Source: Cohnella sp. GbtcB17 (GTDB taxonomy: Bacteria; Bacillota; Bacilli; Paenibacillales; Paenibacillaceae). Taken from it: a stretch of DNA of 63,334 nt. Positions 15,476-25,209 of the stretch are shown piece after piece. Numbering within the stretch: position 1 is the stretch's first letter; each line of letters begins with the position of its first letter. The notes beneath the pieces were generated by a model, which did no database searches, was not told where the DNA came from, and saw only the letters and a list, made by a program, of their open reading frames with translations. The position numbers were made by a program, and so were the translations under genes. The stretch is from positions 1 to 63,334 of the forward strand of contig NZ_JAGXJW010000020.1 in the NCBI RefSeq assembly GCF_019091135.1, in the 5' to 3' direction.

Positions 15476-16981
15476 TTGGGCCCTTTTATTACGCCTGCGG
15501 GTTTGCGGGCAGTTCCGGAGCTTAGCTATCTGACGGCGACGAACGTCGCGCGTTATCGCGTCATTATGCGGTTCGTTTATGTGGAATATCAGCGACTCCG
15601 GTATTGGCTGCGGCCGGAAGAGATCTACGAAGGCGCGAAGTCCTCGGGTGTGCTCGAGAACTATACGCTTGAAATGTGTATGTCCGATCTGGAGAGTCTC
15701 AAAGGCTGGGGCAATCTGGCCTCCCGCCACGACGGCGGGCGAGCGCTCTCGCTTGAAGAATATATGCGCAAAAAGAGTCAGTATTTGCTGACGCCATATT
15801 CGATAGAAATCGAACGGATGCTGGAGGCGCTGGAAAAGGTCAAGGGGTACGGGGGCTCGCTCGAGACGACGTACTTCGACCAGATCGCGGCCTGCGTCCA
15901 TGAAATTCGGGAAAAGGCCGATACGTTCGCGCCGGGCGAGGCGCTGGGAAATTGGGAGAAGCTGTACGCGGCTTTCAAGACGATGCACGAAAATGCGGCC
16001 GACTTCATCGCGAGTATCCATTCGATTCAAGCCGAAGAGATGATGGCGACCGACGGCTTCTTGATGCTGAAGGATAATCTCGTGAATTACCTTCAGCACT
16101 TCGTAAAGGGGCTACAGCGCAGCGCCTACCGGATCGAAGGACAGCTGCTGCGCGTGGGCGACGGGCTGCGTGATGCGTATCTCGCGCTTGCGGCCGCGGA
16201 CGAACTGGCGCGTCCTCGTCTGGAGGAAGGCAAGTCCGAGGAGGAAATCCGGGAGGAGCTTCGCCAGGGCTGGATCAACCTGAAGCGCTGGTTCGTCGGC
16301 AGCGAGGCCGAGCCGAGCGAACTGACGCTGCTGGAGAAGGCGACCAAGGAGGCGATCGCCAAGGTTGTCCGCAGCGCGGTGCGGCTGCAGGAGCGACGGC
16401 GCGGCGGGATGAGCCGGCGCGCGGATCTTGAGCGGCTCGGCCGCCGCTTCGCGCAGCTCGACAGCCTGGAGGAGGCGCACAAGCTGGGCGCCTATGTATT
16501 CGGCCTGTTCCCGAGCCGTCATCTCCAGGGCGAGGATGCGCGCGAGACGGAGCGCGCCGACGTCTCGACCTGGAGCGAGCCGCCCAACATACGGCTCATT
16601 CGAACGCGCAGCCGCAAGCGGGCGGCCCGCTCGGCGACGGAACCGATGCGTACGCATACGGCCAAGCGGGAGGCGTACCGCGAGCAGGTCGAGGCGCAGC
16701 TGGCGGAGGAGCGCGAGTTCGTCGAGCGGATGCAGGGCTACGGCGCCGTGCGGATCGGCGAGCTGCCGCTGCTCGGCGCGAAGGAGCGCATGCGCCTGCT
16801 GAACTGGATCGGACGCTGCACGGCTGCGAGCTCACGGTCTTTCGTGACGGCGGACGGACATTCGATCGCGGTGCTGATGCCGGATGAGGAAGAGACCGCG
16901 CTGCTGCGCAGTGAGGACGGCGAGCTGGTCATGCCGGACTATGTGATCGAGGTCCGGACGGGAGGCATGCAGCATGGCTAG
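15476..16981 (+). CDS. jetA: Wadjet type III JetA (TIGR02677 / DUF2397)
   Basis: 501 residues from a TTG start, supported by AAAGGAGGT 7 bases upstream. The MukF-like N-terminal winged helix (PELSYLTATNVARYRVIMRFVYVEYQ) is followed by long helices and a C-terminal region typical of DUF2397. JetA is the kleisin subunit that bridges the SMC-like JetC heads in the complex that detects and cleaves small circular DNA. It is the first of four overlapping genes in the standard type III order. Confidence 0.9.
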   Translation: MGPFITPAGLRAVPELSYLTATNVARYRVIMRFVYVEYQRLRYWLRPEEIYEGAKSSGVLENYTLEMCMSDLESLKGWGNLASRHDGGRALSLEEYMRKKSQYLLTPYSIEIERMLEALEKVKGYGGSLETTYFDQIAACVHEIREKADTFAPGEALGNWEKLYAAFKTMHENAADFIASIHSIQAEEMMATDGFLMLKDNLVNYLQHFVKGLQRSAYRIEGQLLRVGDGLRDAYLALAAADELARPRLEEGKSEEEIREELRQGWINLKRWFVGSEAEPSELTLLEKATKEAIAKVVRSAVRLQERRRGGMSRRADLERLGRRFAQLDSLEEAHKLGAYVFGLFPSRHLQGEDARETERADVSTWSEPPNIRLIRTRSRKRAARSATEPMRTHTAKREAYREQVEAQLAEEREFVERMQGYGAVRIGELPLLGAKERMRLLNWIGRCTAASSRSFVTADGHSIAVLMPDEEETALLRSEDGELVMPDYVIEVRTGGMQHG

Positions 16982-18212
16982 GGGCGGGACGACGTCCTAT
17001 GCGCTTCGGCGCATGCGGGCCAACAAGCGGGCGGACGCCGAGCAATGGAACGAGCGCCGGCGCATCTGCGCGCATGCGCTGCTGAACCGGCCCTGGATCG
17101 CCAAGGAGGAAGATCCGGAGCTTTTCTACTGGGTGAAGGATCAATATACGGAGCTTCGGGACTGGTATGCGGAGCATACCGGCTTTCTGCTGATTCTGAC
17201 GCGGACGATGGCCAAGCTGGACAAGGCGCCGCTCGTCGCCGAGCCCTGGATGGGCTTTTCCGAGTTTCGCGAGCCGCGGGATTATGCCTTGTTCACTTAT
17301 GCGCTGTGGTACCTGGAGTCGAAGACGGAGCTGGACCAGTTCGTGCTGACCGATATTGTGGAGCAGGTGACGGAGCAGCTCGCCGCGTCCGGCATCGGCC
17401 TGGACTGGGAAAATTATCAGCACCGGCTGTCGATGGTCCGCGCGCTCAAAAAGCTCAGGGAGCTGGGCGTGCTTCGCCATATCGACGGCGAGGAGTCGGA
17501 TTGGGCCCACGACACGCATAAAAACGTGCTGTACGAATGCGCGCCGTCCTCCCGCTACGTGCTGCGTCATTTTCCAAGAGATATAGGCGCCTACGAGCGG
17601 CTGGACGACTTCGCCGAACAGGTCGTGTACCCGGATACGGTGGACGGAGACATGCGGCGCAAGCGTCACGGCGTCTATCGCAGGCTGCTGCTGGAGCCCG
17701 CCGTGGCGGACCGGGAATGGAGCAAGGAGGAGCTGCACTACGTCGTGACGCAGCGCAGGGCGATTATGGACCAGCTTCAGTTCATGTTCGGCCTCGCGGG
17801 CAGCCGCTACCGGGAAGGCTTGTATTTCTTCTATCCCGAACCGACGGCGGAGTGCGACCTGTTCCCGACGGCGGCCGGCATCTCCGACCTGACGCTGCTG
17901 TTCGCGGGGGAGCTGCGGCGGAAGCTCGGCGGGCAGGACTGGCATCTTGAAGAGGACGGTACGCTCGAGCTGACGCGTACGGACGTCGAGGCGCTTCTCC
18001 ACGGGTTGAAGCTGAGATACGGCGAGTACTGGAGCAAGGAGCACCGTGAGAAAAGCTTGGGCGAGCTGGCCGAAGCGCTGATGGCGCATATGGTCGAATG
18101 GAAGCTCGGACAGCGCCGGGCAGAGGGCGAAGAGCGGGAGCGCTTCGTCGTATCGGCGGTCGTATCGCGGTGGAACGCGGACTATGCGCTAGACGAAGGG
18201 ACAGAGGCGTGA
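16974..18212 (+). CDS. jetB: Wadjet type III JetB (TIGR02678 / DUF2398)
   Basis: 412 residues, overlapping jetA by 8 bases. Winged-helix segments (FSEFREPRDYALFTYALWYLESK and MVRALKKLRELGVLRHIDGE) and the C-terminal FYPEPTAECDLFPTAAGISDL region fit the DUF2398 family. JetB is the KITE-type subunit that binds JetA, equivalent to MukE. It ends 23 bases before jetC. Confidence 0.9.
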   Translation: MARGGTTSYALRRMRANKRADAEQWNERRRICAHALLNRPWIAKEEDPELFYWVKDQYTELRDWYAEHTGFLLILTRTMAKLDKAPLVAEPWMGFSEFREPRDYALFTYALWYLESKTELDQFVLTDIVEQVTEQLAASGIGLDWENYQHRLSMVRALKKLRELGVLRHIDGEESDWAHDTHKNVLYECAPSSRYVLRHFPRDIGAYERLDDFAEQVVYPDTVDGDMRRKRHGVYRRLLLEPAVADREWSKEELHYVVTQRRAIMDQLQFMFGLAGSRYREGLYFFYPEPTAECDLFPTAAGISDLTLLFAGELRRKLGGQDWHLEEDGTLELTRTDVEALLHGLKLRYGEYWSKEHREKSLGELAEALMAHMVEWKLGQRRAEGEERERFVVSAVVSRWNADYALDEGTEA

Positions 18213-18235
18213 AGAAGGATCGGCAGGAGGCTACG

Positions 18236-21200
18236 ATGGAAAAACAAATGCGCAACCGCTGGCAGATGAACCGGGCCGGCATTCTGAACTTCTGGTTCTA
18301 CGAGGAGGAGGAGTTCGAGCTTGGAGACGGGCGCCTCGTGCTTCGCGGAACGAACGGCGCGGGCAAGTCCGTCACGATGCAGAGCTTCGTGCCGCTCGTG
18401 CTGGACGGCGACAAGCGTCCGCACCGGCTGGACCCGTTCGGCTCGAAGGACCGCAAGATCGAATACTACTTGCTTGGCGACCAGGAGGAGCATACGGACC
18501 GGACCGGCTATCTGTGGCTGGAGTTCGTACACCCGGCCAAGGGCTTGTACAAGACGATCGGCATCGGTCTGCGGGCGAGACGAGGCGTGGCGCAAGTCGG
18601 CTTCTGGGGATTTCTGCTGGAGGACGGCCGCCGCATCGGCGAGAGCTTCTGGCTGTACGACCGCTTGCTGGAGCAGGAGGGACGGGGCAAGTATCCGCTC
18701 GACCGGCGGTCGCTGGAGACGGAGATCGGCGCGGGCGGACAGGTCGTGCAGGAGCAGCGGGCGTACCGGGAGCTCGTCAACCGGGCGCTGTTCGGCTATC
18801 ACGACAAGGAGGCGTACGCGGACCTGCTGCAGCTCCTCGTCCAGCTGCGAAGCCCCAAGTTGTCCAAGGACGTCAAGCCGACGGCCATCTACGAGATTCT
18901 CGTCCAGGCGCTGCCGCCGCTGCACGAGGAGGAGCTGCGTCCGCTGTCCGAGGTGATGGAAGACATGGACCAGTTGGCCGACCGGCTGGACGAGCTCAAG
19001 CTGCATCAGGCGGAGCTGGACAAGCTGAGCCGCAGCTATGAGCAGTACAATCGCTATTTGCTCTATCGGAGCGGCGAGCAGCTGCTGGATTCGCATCGGG
19101 ACCGCGAGGCGTCCCGCCGGCAACTGTCCGCCTTGTCGAAGGAGCTGCAGGAGGCGCAGCGGTCTCAGACGGAGGCGGATGCGGCAGACGAAGCGAATCA
19201 GGCGGAGACGGTCGTCGTCGAGACGGAGCTGGAGCTGCTCGGTCGCAGCGAGGCGATGGAGAAGCAGCAGGAGCTGGAAGCGGCGGAGCAAGGGCTGCAG
19301 GAGACGGAGCGGTACGCGGACGAGGCGCAGCGGCGGCTGACGGACGCGCTCCGCAGCCGCGAGCGCGCGGAGGCGGACGCCGCGAAGGCGCGCAAGGACC
19401 AGGCGGAGCAGCTCAACAATCAGCGCGATACGCTGGCGGAGCTGGACGAGCTGTCTGCCGAGACGGAATTCGCGCATCACGGCGTCTACGCGAGGTACTG
19501 GCAGCCGGAGCCGCCGGCGGATACCGCGTTCCTCGGCGCGTGGCGCCGGGATGTCGAGGACCATCGGCGTTCGCTGGCCGAGGCGATCGCCTTGGCGGAG
19601 CGCGAGCAGGAGGCCGGCCGCCTCGTCGCGGAGTACGACAGGCAGCTCGGCGAGCTGCGCGCCGAGCGCGATCTGGCGGAGCGCGCCAGCCGGGAGGCGG
19701 AGGATGCCTCCGAGGATGCGCTGCGAAGCTGGAAGGAATCGCTGCTGATGTGGAAGCAGGGACTTGCCGCGCTGCGGATCGGCGACGAAGCCGTGCAGGC
19801 GATGCTGCGCGCGAGCGCCGAGCTGTCGTACGAGAGGCAGTCGCTCGAGCCGGTGCTTGCTCCTGTCCGCGTCGAAGCGGATCGTCAGCGGCAGGCTTTG
19901 GTGGAGGCGAAGCTGGCGCTTGCGCAGGAGGCGAAGCTTGCGCAGGCGGAGCTGGACGGGCTGGCTGCGGAAAAGCAGGCCTGGGAGCGGCAGCGCGAGC
20001 CGGAGCCGGCGCGCAGCGAATCGCGGCGGCGGACGCGGAGCGGGTACGCGCCGGGCGAAGGCGCGCCGCTGTACGAGCTGTGCGAGTTCCAGTCGCACAT
20101 CGGCGAAGACCAGCGCGCGGGCATCGAACGGGCGCTGCTGGACAGCGGCGTGCTGGACGCCTGGCTGCGCGCCGACGGCAGCTATACGCTGGCGGACGCG
20201 GCGACAGAGGAAGCGTGGATCGTAGCCCAGCCGCTGGAGTGGGGCTACACACTGGCGGACGTGCTGAGACCGACGCCTTCCGCGGAGTCGGGCCTGACCG
20301 AGGCGCAGGTCGAGGCGGCGCTCCGCTCGTTCGCGTGGGGCGAAGCGTTCGCGCCGGAGTCGCTTGACCGTACGCAAAGCGCGGTCGTCGGCCGCGATTA
20401 TTATCAGCTTGGCCCGATCGTGGGCAAGACGGACGGTTCGGCGCACCGGGCGCAATACATCGGCAAGGAGGCGCGCAGGCAGTTCAAGCTGGCCGAGATC
20501 GCCCGGTTGTCGCAGGAGATGGCGCGGTGCGAGGAGACGCTGGCTGCGCTTGGTCTGGCGATCGGTGAAAAAGACGCGGCTATCGCGGCGATCGGGCGTG
20601 AGCTCGCGGCCTTCCCGGCGAACGACGAAGCTCGCGGTCCGCTGCTGGCGGCCTGGGCGGTCCAGTACGAAGCGGCCATGCGGTTCAAGCTGCTGCTCGA
20701 GCGGGAGCACAAGCTCGCGGACCAGCTGCGTGCCAAGCAGCAGCAGTGGGGAGAGCTGAAGCAGGCGTTTTTGGCGGCGGTGTCGGTCTGGTCGCGCCTG
20801 CGCACGCTTCGCGATCTGCGGGAGGCGCTGGGTTCGCTCGCCGTTTACGGCGAGAAGATCTCGCAGCTGCATGCCGACTGGCGGGAGTACCGGCAACGCG
20901 GCGCGGAGGCCGAGCGCTGCGAGGAGCAGGCCGCGGCGTACGGCGAGGCGGCGGAGCTTGAAGAGGAGCGGAGGGACGAGCTGCTCGATAAAAAGTTCGC
21001 GATGCGGGTCAAGGTCGAGCAGCTGCGCAAGCTGATGGAGGAGCTGGGCATCGCCGATCTGCATGCACGCATCAGCGGACTGAGGGCCAGGCGTCAGACG
21101 CTGCTGGCGGATCGGAAGCGGCTGATCGAGGAGGCCAGACAGGCGGCGGCGCGCTTTGCGGTGCTCCGGGAGCGCCAGTCGGTGCTGGCAGGGCAGGAGC

Positions 21201-22369
21201 AGGAGATGTCGGAGCGGCTCGAGCGGCGACTCGCCGACTTCGTGACCGAATGGCGCTTGGCGCTTGTTCCGGAGACGGAGGGGCTGGAAGCGCCGGCAGC
21301 CGGCGAAGAGAGGTTATGGCTGCCGCCGTGCAGGCGGATCGTCGAGCTGCTGGAGAGCCGGGTCGGACGCGCCAATAAGGAGCGGCTGAGCGGCGTGCTC
21401 CAGGACCAGTACAACGCGTCGAAGCATCTGCTCGGCGAGTACGCACTGGAGGCGGAGATCGCCGACACGGGACGGATCACGCTGCTGTCGATGCGGGACC
21501 GGACGCGGCCGCAGAAGCCTTCGGCGCTGCTTGCGGAGATGGCCGCGATTCTCGCCGAGCAGGAGAGTTTGCTGAGCGACAAGGACCGGGAGCTGTTCGA
21601 AGAGATCATCCTGCGCAGCGTCGGCAAGTCGATTCGCAGCCGCATTCAGCGGGCGGAGCTGTGGATGAAGACGATGAACAAGCTGATGGCCGAGCGGGAT
21701 ACGTCGAGCGGCCTCAAGCTGCAGTTGCAGTGGCTGCCGAAGGCGGCGCAATCGGAGAACGAGCTGAACAGCGACGAGCTCGTGGCCCTGCTTCGCAAGG
21801 ATGCGCATCTGCTGCACGACGACGAGGTGGAGCGGCTCGTCGGACATTTCCGCTCGCGCATCCAGTGGGCCAAGCAAGGCGCCGCCGAGGAGCGCGAGAC
21901 GCTGCGCAAGCACATCTACGACATGCTTGATTACCGGTCGTGGTTCCAGTTTTCGCTGCGCTACAAAAAAGGCGAGGAATCGCAGTACCGCGAGCTGACG
22001 GATTCCCGGTTCAACGTACTGAGCGGGGGTGAGAAGGCGATGTCCATGTATATTCCGCTGTTCGCCGCGACCTATTCGCGCTATGCGGACGCCAGTCCCG
22101 ACGCGCCCAAGATCATCTCGCTCGACGAGGCTTTCGCGGGCGTCGACGACGAGAATATCCGGGATCTGTTCGGCTTGCTGTCCGAGATGGACTTCGATTA
22201 TATGATGACATCCCAGGTGCTGTGGGGCTGCTATGACACCGTGTCCGAGCTCGGTATCAGCGAGATTTACCGGCCGAAGGACGCGAACTACGTCACGGTA
22301 TTCCGATATCGCTGGAACGGCAAGCGTCTCGAGCCGCTCGGAGAGCGGGGAGACGATCCCGGATCATGA
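18236..22369 (+). CDS. jetC: Wadjet type III JetC, SMC-like ATPase (TIGR02680)
   Basis: 1377 residues. ATG 18236 was chosen because GCAGGAGG lies about 8 bases upstream and the protein then begins as family members do (RWQMNRAGILNFWFYEEEEF). The Walker A motif is GTNGAGKS (38-45), the signature LSGGEK near 1262 and Walker B IISLDEAF (Asp1297, Glu1298). Between the two head halves lie long Ala/Glu/Arg-rich coiled coils with a central hinge-like globular part near 600-760. JetC is the DNA-translocating motor that extrudes plasmid loops. Confidence 0.93.
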   Translation: MEKQMRNRWQMNRAGILNFWFYEEEEFELGDGRLVLRGTNGAGKSVTMQSFVPLVLDGDKRPHRLDPFGSKDRKIEYYLLGDQEEHTDRTGYLWLEFVHPAKGLYKTIGIGLRARRGVAQVGFWGFLLEDGRRIGESFWLYDRLLEQEGRGKYPLDRRSLETEIGAGGQVVQEQRAYRELVNRALFGYHDKEAYADLLQLLVQLRSPKLSKDVKPTAIYEILVQALPPLHEEELRPLSEVMEDMDQLADRLDELKLHQAELDKLSRSYEQYNRYLLYRSGEQLLDSHRDREASRRQLSALSKELQEAQRSQTEADAADEANQAETVVVETELELLGRSEAMEKQQELEAAEQGLQETERYADEAQRRLTDALRSRERAEADAAKARKDQAEQLNNQRDTLAELDELSAETEFAHHGVYARYWQPEPPADTAFLGAWRRDVEDHRRSLAEAIALAEREQEAGRLVAEYDRQLGELRAERDLAERASREAEDASEDALRSWKESLLMWKQGLAALRIGDEAVQAMLRASAELSYERQSLEPVLAPVRVEADRQRQALVEAKLALAQEAKLAQAELDGLAAEKQAWERQREPEPARSESRRRTRSGYAPGEGAPLYELCEFQSHIGEDQRAGIERALLDSGVLDAWLRADGSYTLADAATEEAWIVAQPLEWGYTLADVLRPTPSAESGLTEAQVEAALRSFAWGEAFAPESLDRTQSAVVGRDYYQLGPIVGKTDGSAHRAQYIGKEARRQFKLAEIARLSQEMARCEETLAALGLAIGEKDAAIAAIGRELAAFPANDEARGPLLAAWAVQYEAAMRFKLLLEREHKLADQLRAKQQQWGELKQAFLAAVSVWSRLRTLRDLREALGSLAVYGEKISQLHADWREYRQRGAEAERCEEQAAAYGEAAELEEERRDELLDKKFAMRVKVEQLRKLMEELGIADLHARISGLRARRQTLLADRKRLIEEARQAAARFAVLRERQSVLAGQEQEMSERLERRLADFVTEWRLALVPETEGLEAPAAGEERLWLPPCRRIVELLESRVGRANKERLSGVLQDQYNASKHLLGEYALEAEIADTGRITLLSMRDRTRPQKPSALLAEMAAILAEQESLLSDKDRELFEEIILRSVGKSIRSRIQRAELWMKTMNKLMAERDTSSGLKLQLQWLPKAAQSENELNSDELVALLRKDAHLLHDDEVERLVGHFRSRIQWAKQGAAEERETLRKHIYDMLDYRSWFQFSLRYKKGEESQYRELTDSRFNVLSGGEKAMSMYIPLFAATYSRYADASPDAPKIISLDEAFAGVDDENIRDLFGLLSEMDFDYMMTSQVLWGCYDTVSELGISEIYRPKDANYVTVFRYRWNGKRLEPLGERGDDPGS

Positions 22370-23757
22370 GCCTGGAGACGGAAGTTCGCCGATATTTCGG
22401 ACAGGCGGGTTTTGCGCGATTTCTGACGGAGCTGCGAAGGCAATACCAATCGTCGAAAAACGGAGCGAGAGGCTACGTCGCGCTGAGCGACGTATCGGAG
22501 GATGAACGCGAGGCGCTGGATGCATTTTACGAGACTTACAGTCCGCCGCCCGCAGCCGGCGAAACGCGACGCTATTCGATCAAAAAATTTGCCGCCTTGC
22601 TGCAACAAAGCCGGTTCGGGCTGACGGTGCCGGAGCTGCTCGCGATGCTGGCCGGCGAATCGGTGCTGACGCTCGGCGAGCGCCAGCAATTGATCGATGC
22701 GGAATGGAACCGCATGATTGAAGGCGAGCTTGCGGCGGCGCTCCTGGACGCGGACGGCGACGACCGGGCGATCGCGTGGGCCGAGGGGCTCGCCGCGGAG
22801 CGTTCGCCCGGTTCCCGCACGCTGCGGCTAATTTTCGCGAAGTCGCCGCTGGACGCGCAGCCTGCGCTTCGGCATGCGCTGGCTGGACTGCATATGCTGC
22901 TGGCTTCGGCGCTGACGATGCGGCCCATACGATTGCCGATTCTCTCGGCTTTGGCGACGGGGGACTCGCATGCGCTGGATTGGAAGCGGCCGGGCGGGCG
23001 ACTGTTCTGGTGGGGGTTGGCTTCGATCTCGGGTCTTGTGCCGACTTCAATGACCGAAGAGGAGACGGGCGGCGAAGCGGACGGGACGCCGACGGATGCA
23101 GGCGTTACGCAAGCGATGCTGCTGCGCGACGTGTACCGCGCCTGCGGCGTCTCCGATGACGATCTGTCCTCGCAGGCGATGCTGTATGCGCCGGAGCTGT
23201 ACGGCCCCGAGGAGCGAATCTTGACGCTTCGGCAGGTCGAGCGGCTGGACGCGGACCGACTGAGACGCCTTCGTGCGCCGGCCATCCACATGGTCGAGAA
23301 CCCTGCCGTGTTCGCCGTGCTCGCGGACGCCGACGCGGCACGCGCGGATCGTACGGAGAAGGATGCGATCGCTCCCGTGATCATTTGCGGAAACGGCCAA
23401 CCGACGCTGGCCGTCGTCGGGCTGCTGGAGCGATTGATCTCGGCGCTTCCCGATATCGCGCTATATTATTCCGGCGATCTGGACTATGCAGGCCTGATGA
23501 TTGCGCAGAGTTTGCAGAAGCGCTTCGGCAGCCGATTCCGCGCATGGCGGATGAGTCTGGACGTCTATCGTCGGCATGCGCACGTCGGCGTGCCGATTCA
23601 GGAGGCCGAGCGCCTGCGGTTGCAGCGAAGCGTCTTCGAGTGGGACCCGGCGCTTGGCCGGGAGATCGCCGAGAAAGGCGTCAAGCTTCATCAGGAATTG
23701 TGGACGGACGAGTTGTTGGCAGACCTGACAGGCAGGGGAAGGGATCATGAAGCATAA
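22366..23757 (+). CDS. jetD: Wadjet type III JetD nuclease (TIGR02679, Toprim)
   Basis: 463 residues, overlapping jetC by 4 bases (ATGA). The C-terminal DUF2399 Toprim domain shows the catalytic Glu in HMVENPAVFAVL (Glu311) and the D-x-D pair in YYSGDLDYAGL (Asp371, Asp373). JetD is the subunit that cuts DNA after the complex has extruded it. All key residues appear intact, so the system looks functional. Confidence 0.91.
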   Translation: MSLETEVRRYFGQAGFARFLTELRRQYQSSKNGARGYVALSDVSEDEREALDAFYETYSPPPAAGETRRYSIKKFAALLQQSRFGLTVPELLAMLAGESVLTLGERQQLIDAEWNRMIEGELAAALLDADGDDRAIAWAEGLAAERSPGSRTLRLIFAKSPLDAQPALRHALAGLHMLLASALTMRPIRLPILSALATGDSHALDWKRPGGRLFWWGLASISGLVPTSMTEEETGGEADGTPTDAGVTQAMLLRDVYRACGVSDDDLSSQAMLYAPELYGPEERILTLRQVERLDADRLRRLRAPAIHMVENPAVFAVLADADAARADRTEKDAIAPVIICGNGQPTLAVVGLLERLISALPDIALYYSGDLDYAGLMIAQSLQKRFGSRFRAWRMSLDVYRRHAHVGVPIQEAERLRLQRSVFEWDPALGREIAEKGVKLHQELWTDELLADLTGRGRDHEA

Positions 23758-24181
23758 AGGCTTGACGAGGCCGAAGCGCTTGCCGCTCGGGAAGAGCTGG
23801 CTTGAACGATACCAAGGGAAAAAGCCGATTCGTGACTACCGCAAATACTTCGATGTGCCATCGGATTGTGCGGTCCAGGAACTTCAAATGCTGGGATTGG
23901 CGCTCACGAAAGAGGAGATTGCCAAGGGGCGCAATGGAGAAAAGGCAAGGGCCAGGAACCGAAAAGCCAAAGAGCAAAAAGCGGCCGCGAAACGACGATC
24001 GGCTGCGGCGCCTAAAGAAGTAAACGACGATCTGCCCTGGCAGGATGAAAATTTCTTTTTTATAGTCGGCTATACGGACTGGGGATTCCCGTATGGAATC
24101 ACCTGGGAGGAGGAGAAGCAGATGAACAACGATGCCAGCCTTTTTGCTACTGCTCCGCCGGAAGACATCATCGTCGATTAG
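23747..24181 (+). CDS. Unknown protein coupled to the Wadjet operon
   Basis: 144 residues. The ATG overlaps the 3' end of jetD by 11 bases, so it is translated from the same message. The N terminus is basic (RPKRLPLGKSWLERYQGKK), followed by a conserved-looking RKYFDVPSDCAVQELQMLGL, a Lys/Arg/Ala-rich linker (about 60-90) and a C-terminal FFFIVGYTDWGFPYGITWEE. I recall similar GYT-x2-G-x-PYG-x-TWEE proteins as uncharacterised Firmicute proteins. No catalytic motif is visible. It is not one of the four standard Jet proteins. Confidence 0.75.
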   Translation: MKHKGLTRPKRLPLGKSWLERYQGKKPIRDYRKYFDVPSDCAVQELQMLGLALTKEEIAKGRNGEKARARNRKAKEQKAAAKRRSAAAPKEVNDDLPWQDENFFFIVGYTDWGFPYGITWEEEKQMNNDASLFATAPPEDIIVD

Positions 24182-24213
24182 GCGGGAGCGCGCCCAAACT
24201 TACGGAGGAACCT

Positions 24214-25146
24214 ATGCCATTTCCCATTGAAGAAAAGTTCGTCGTCGCGGTCGCGTCCAGCGCACTGTTCAATCTGGAGGCATCGGACAAGGTGTTTAAG
24301 GAAAAGGGGGAGGAGGAGTATCGTCAGTACCAGCATGCGCACGAGGAAGAGGTGCTGCATACCGGCGTAGCCTTCCCGCTGATCAAGCGGCTGCTCATGA
24401 TCAACGGCAGTGACCCGGACGATCAGCCGGTCGAGGTCGTGCTGCTGTCGCGCAACGATCCGGATACGGGACTGCGCGTGTTCAAGTCGATCCAGCATTT
24501 CGGGCTGCCGATCACGCGCGCGGCATTCGTCGCGGGGCGCAATCCGTTCACGTATATGGATGCCTTCAACGCGTCGCTCTTCCTCTCGGCCGATCCCGAC
24601 GACGTGCGGTCGGCGATCCGGATGGGACTGCCGGCGGCGCAGGTGTACCCGACCGGGTTCGTCGACGACGACCGGGAGCAGGAGCTACGAATCGCCTTCG
24701 ACTTCGACGGCATCATCGCGGACGATTCGGCGGAAGGCATTTACCAGTCGCAAGGCATGCAGGGCTTCCACGAAAGCGAGCGAATGAAGGCGGCGGAGGC
24801 GCTGCCGCCCGGACCGCTTTTCCGGTTTTTCAGCGAGCTGGCGCGGCTGCAGCAGCGGGAGTGGGACAAGAAGATGAGAGACCCGGACTATTCGCCGCGC
24901 GTTCGGATCGCCATCGTGACGGCTCGGAACGCGCCTGCGCACGAGCGCGTCGTGACGACGCTGCGGACGGCCGGCATTCGGGTGGACGACGCCTTTTTCC
25001 TCGGCGGCATCGAGAAAGCGCGTGTGCTCAAGGTGTTTCGGCCGCATATTTTTATAGACGATCAGGTGGGCCACATCGAAGGCGTATCGGGTTATTATCC
25101 GACGGCGCACGTGCCGTTCGGGGCAATCAACAGCGCGGCATTCTAG
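24214..25146 (+). CDS. Cytosolic 5'-nucleotidase family protein (PF06189)
   Basis: 310 residues. It matches the 5'-nucleotidase family related to eukaryotic cN-I: N-terminal VVAVASSALFNLEASDKVFKE, LLMINGSDPD, VEVVLLSRNDPDTGLRVF, the core IAFDFDGIIADDSAEGIY with DxD, IAIVTARNAPAHERV and HIFIDDQVGHI. It would dephosphorylate nucleoside 5'-monophosphates. It starts 32 bases after the unknown gene downstream of jetD and may be on the Wadjet transcript, though its relation to Wadjet is unclear. Confidence 0.85.
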   Translation: MPFPIEEKFVVAVASSALFNLEASDKVFKEKGEEEYRQYQHAHEEEVLHTGVAFPLIKRLLMINGSDPDDQPVEVVLLSRNDPDTGLRVFKSIQHFGLPITRAAFVAGRNPFTYMDAFNASLFLSADPDDVRSAIRMGLPAAQVYPTGFVDDDREQELRIAFDFDGIIADDSAEGIYQSQGMQGFHESERMKAAEALPPGPLFRFFSELARLQQREWDKKMRDPDYSPRVRIAIVTARNAPAHERVVTTLRTAGIRVDDAFFLGGIEKARVLKVFRPHIFIDDQVGHIEGVSGYYPTAHVPFGAINSAAF

Positions 25147-25209
25147 TAATTAACGACCTGACGGCCGAAAAAGTCGGCGTGAACCGAACATAGAAGGAGT
25201 TTGTGACCT

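Noticed and set aside
18182..21064. 960-residue open frame on the minus strand opposite jetC
   Set aside because: It mirrors the Glu/Ala/Arg coiled-coil codons of jetC and shows no domain or initiation signal.
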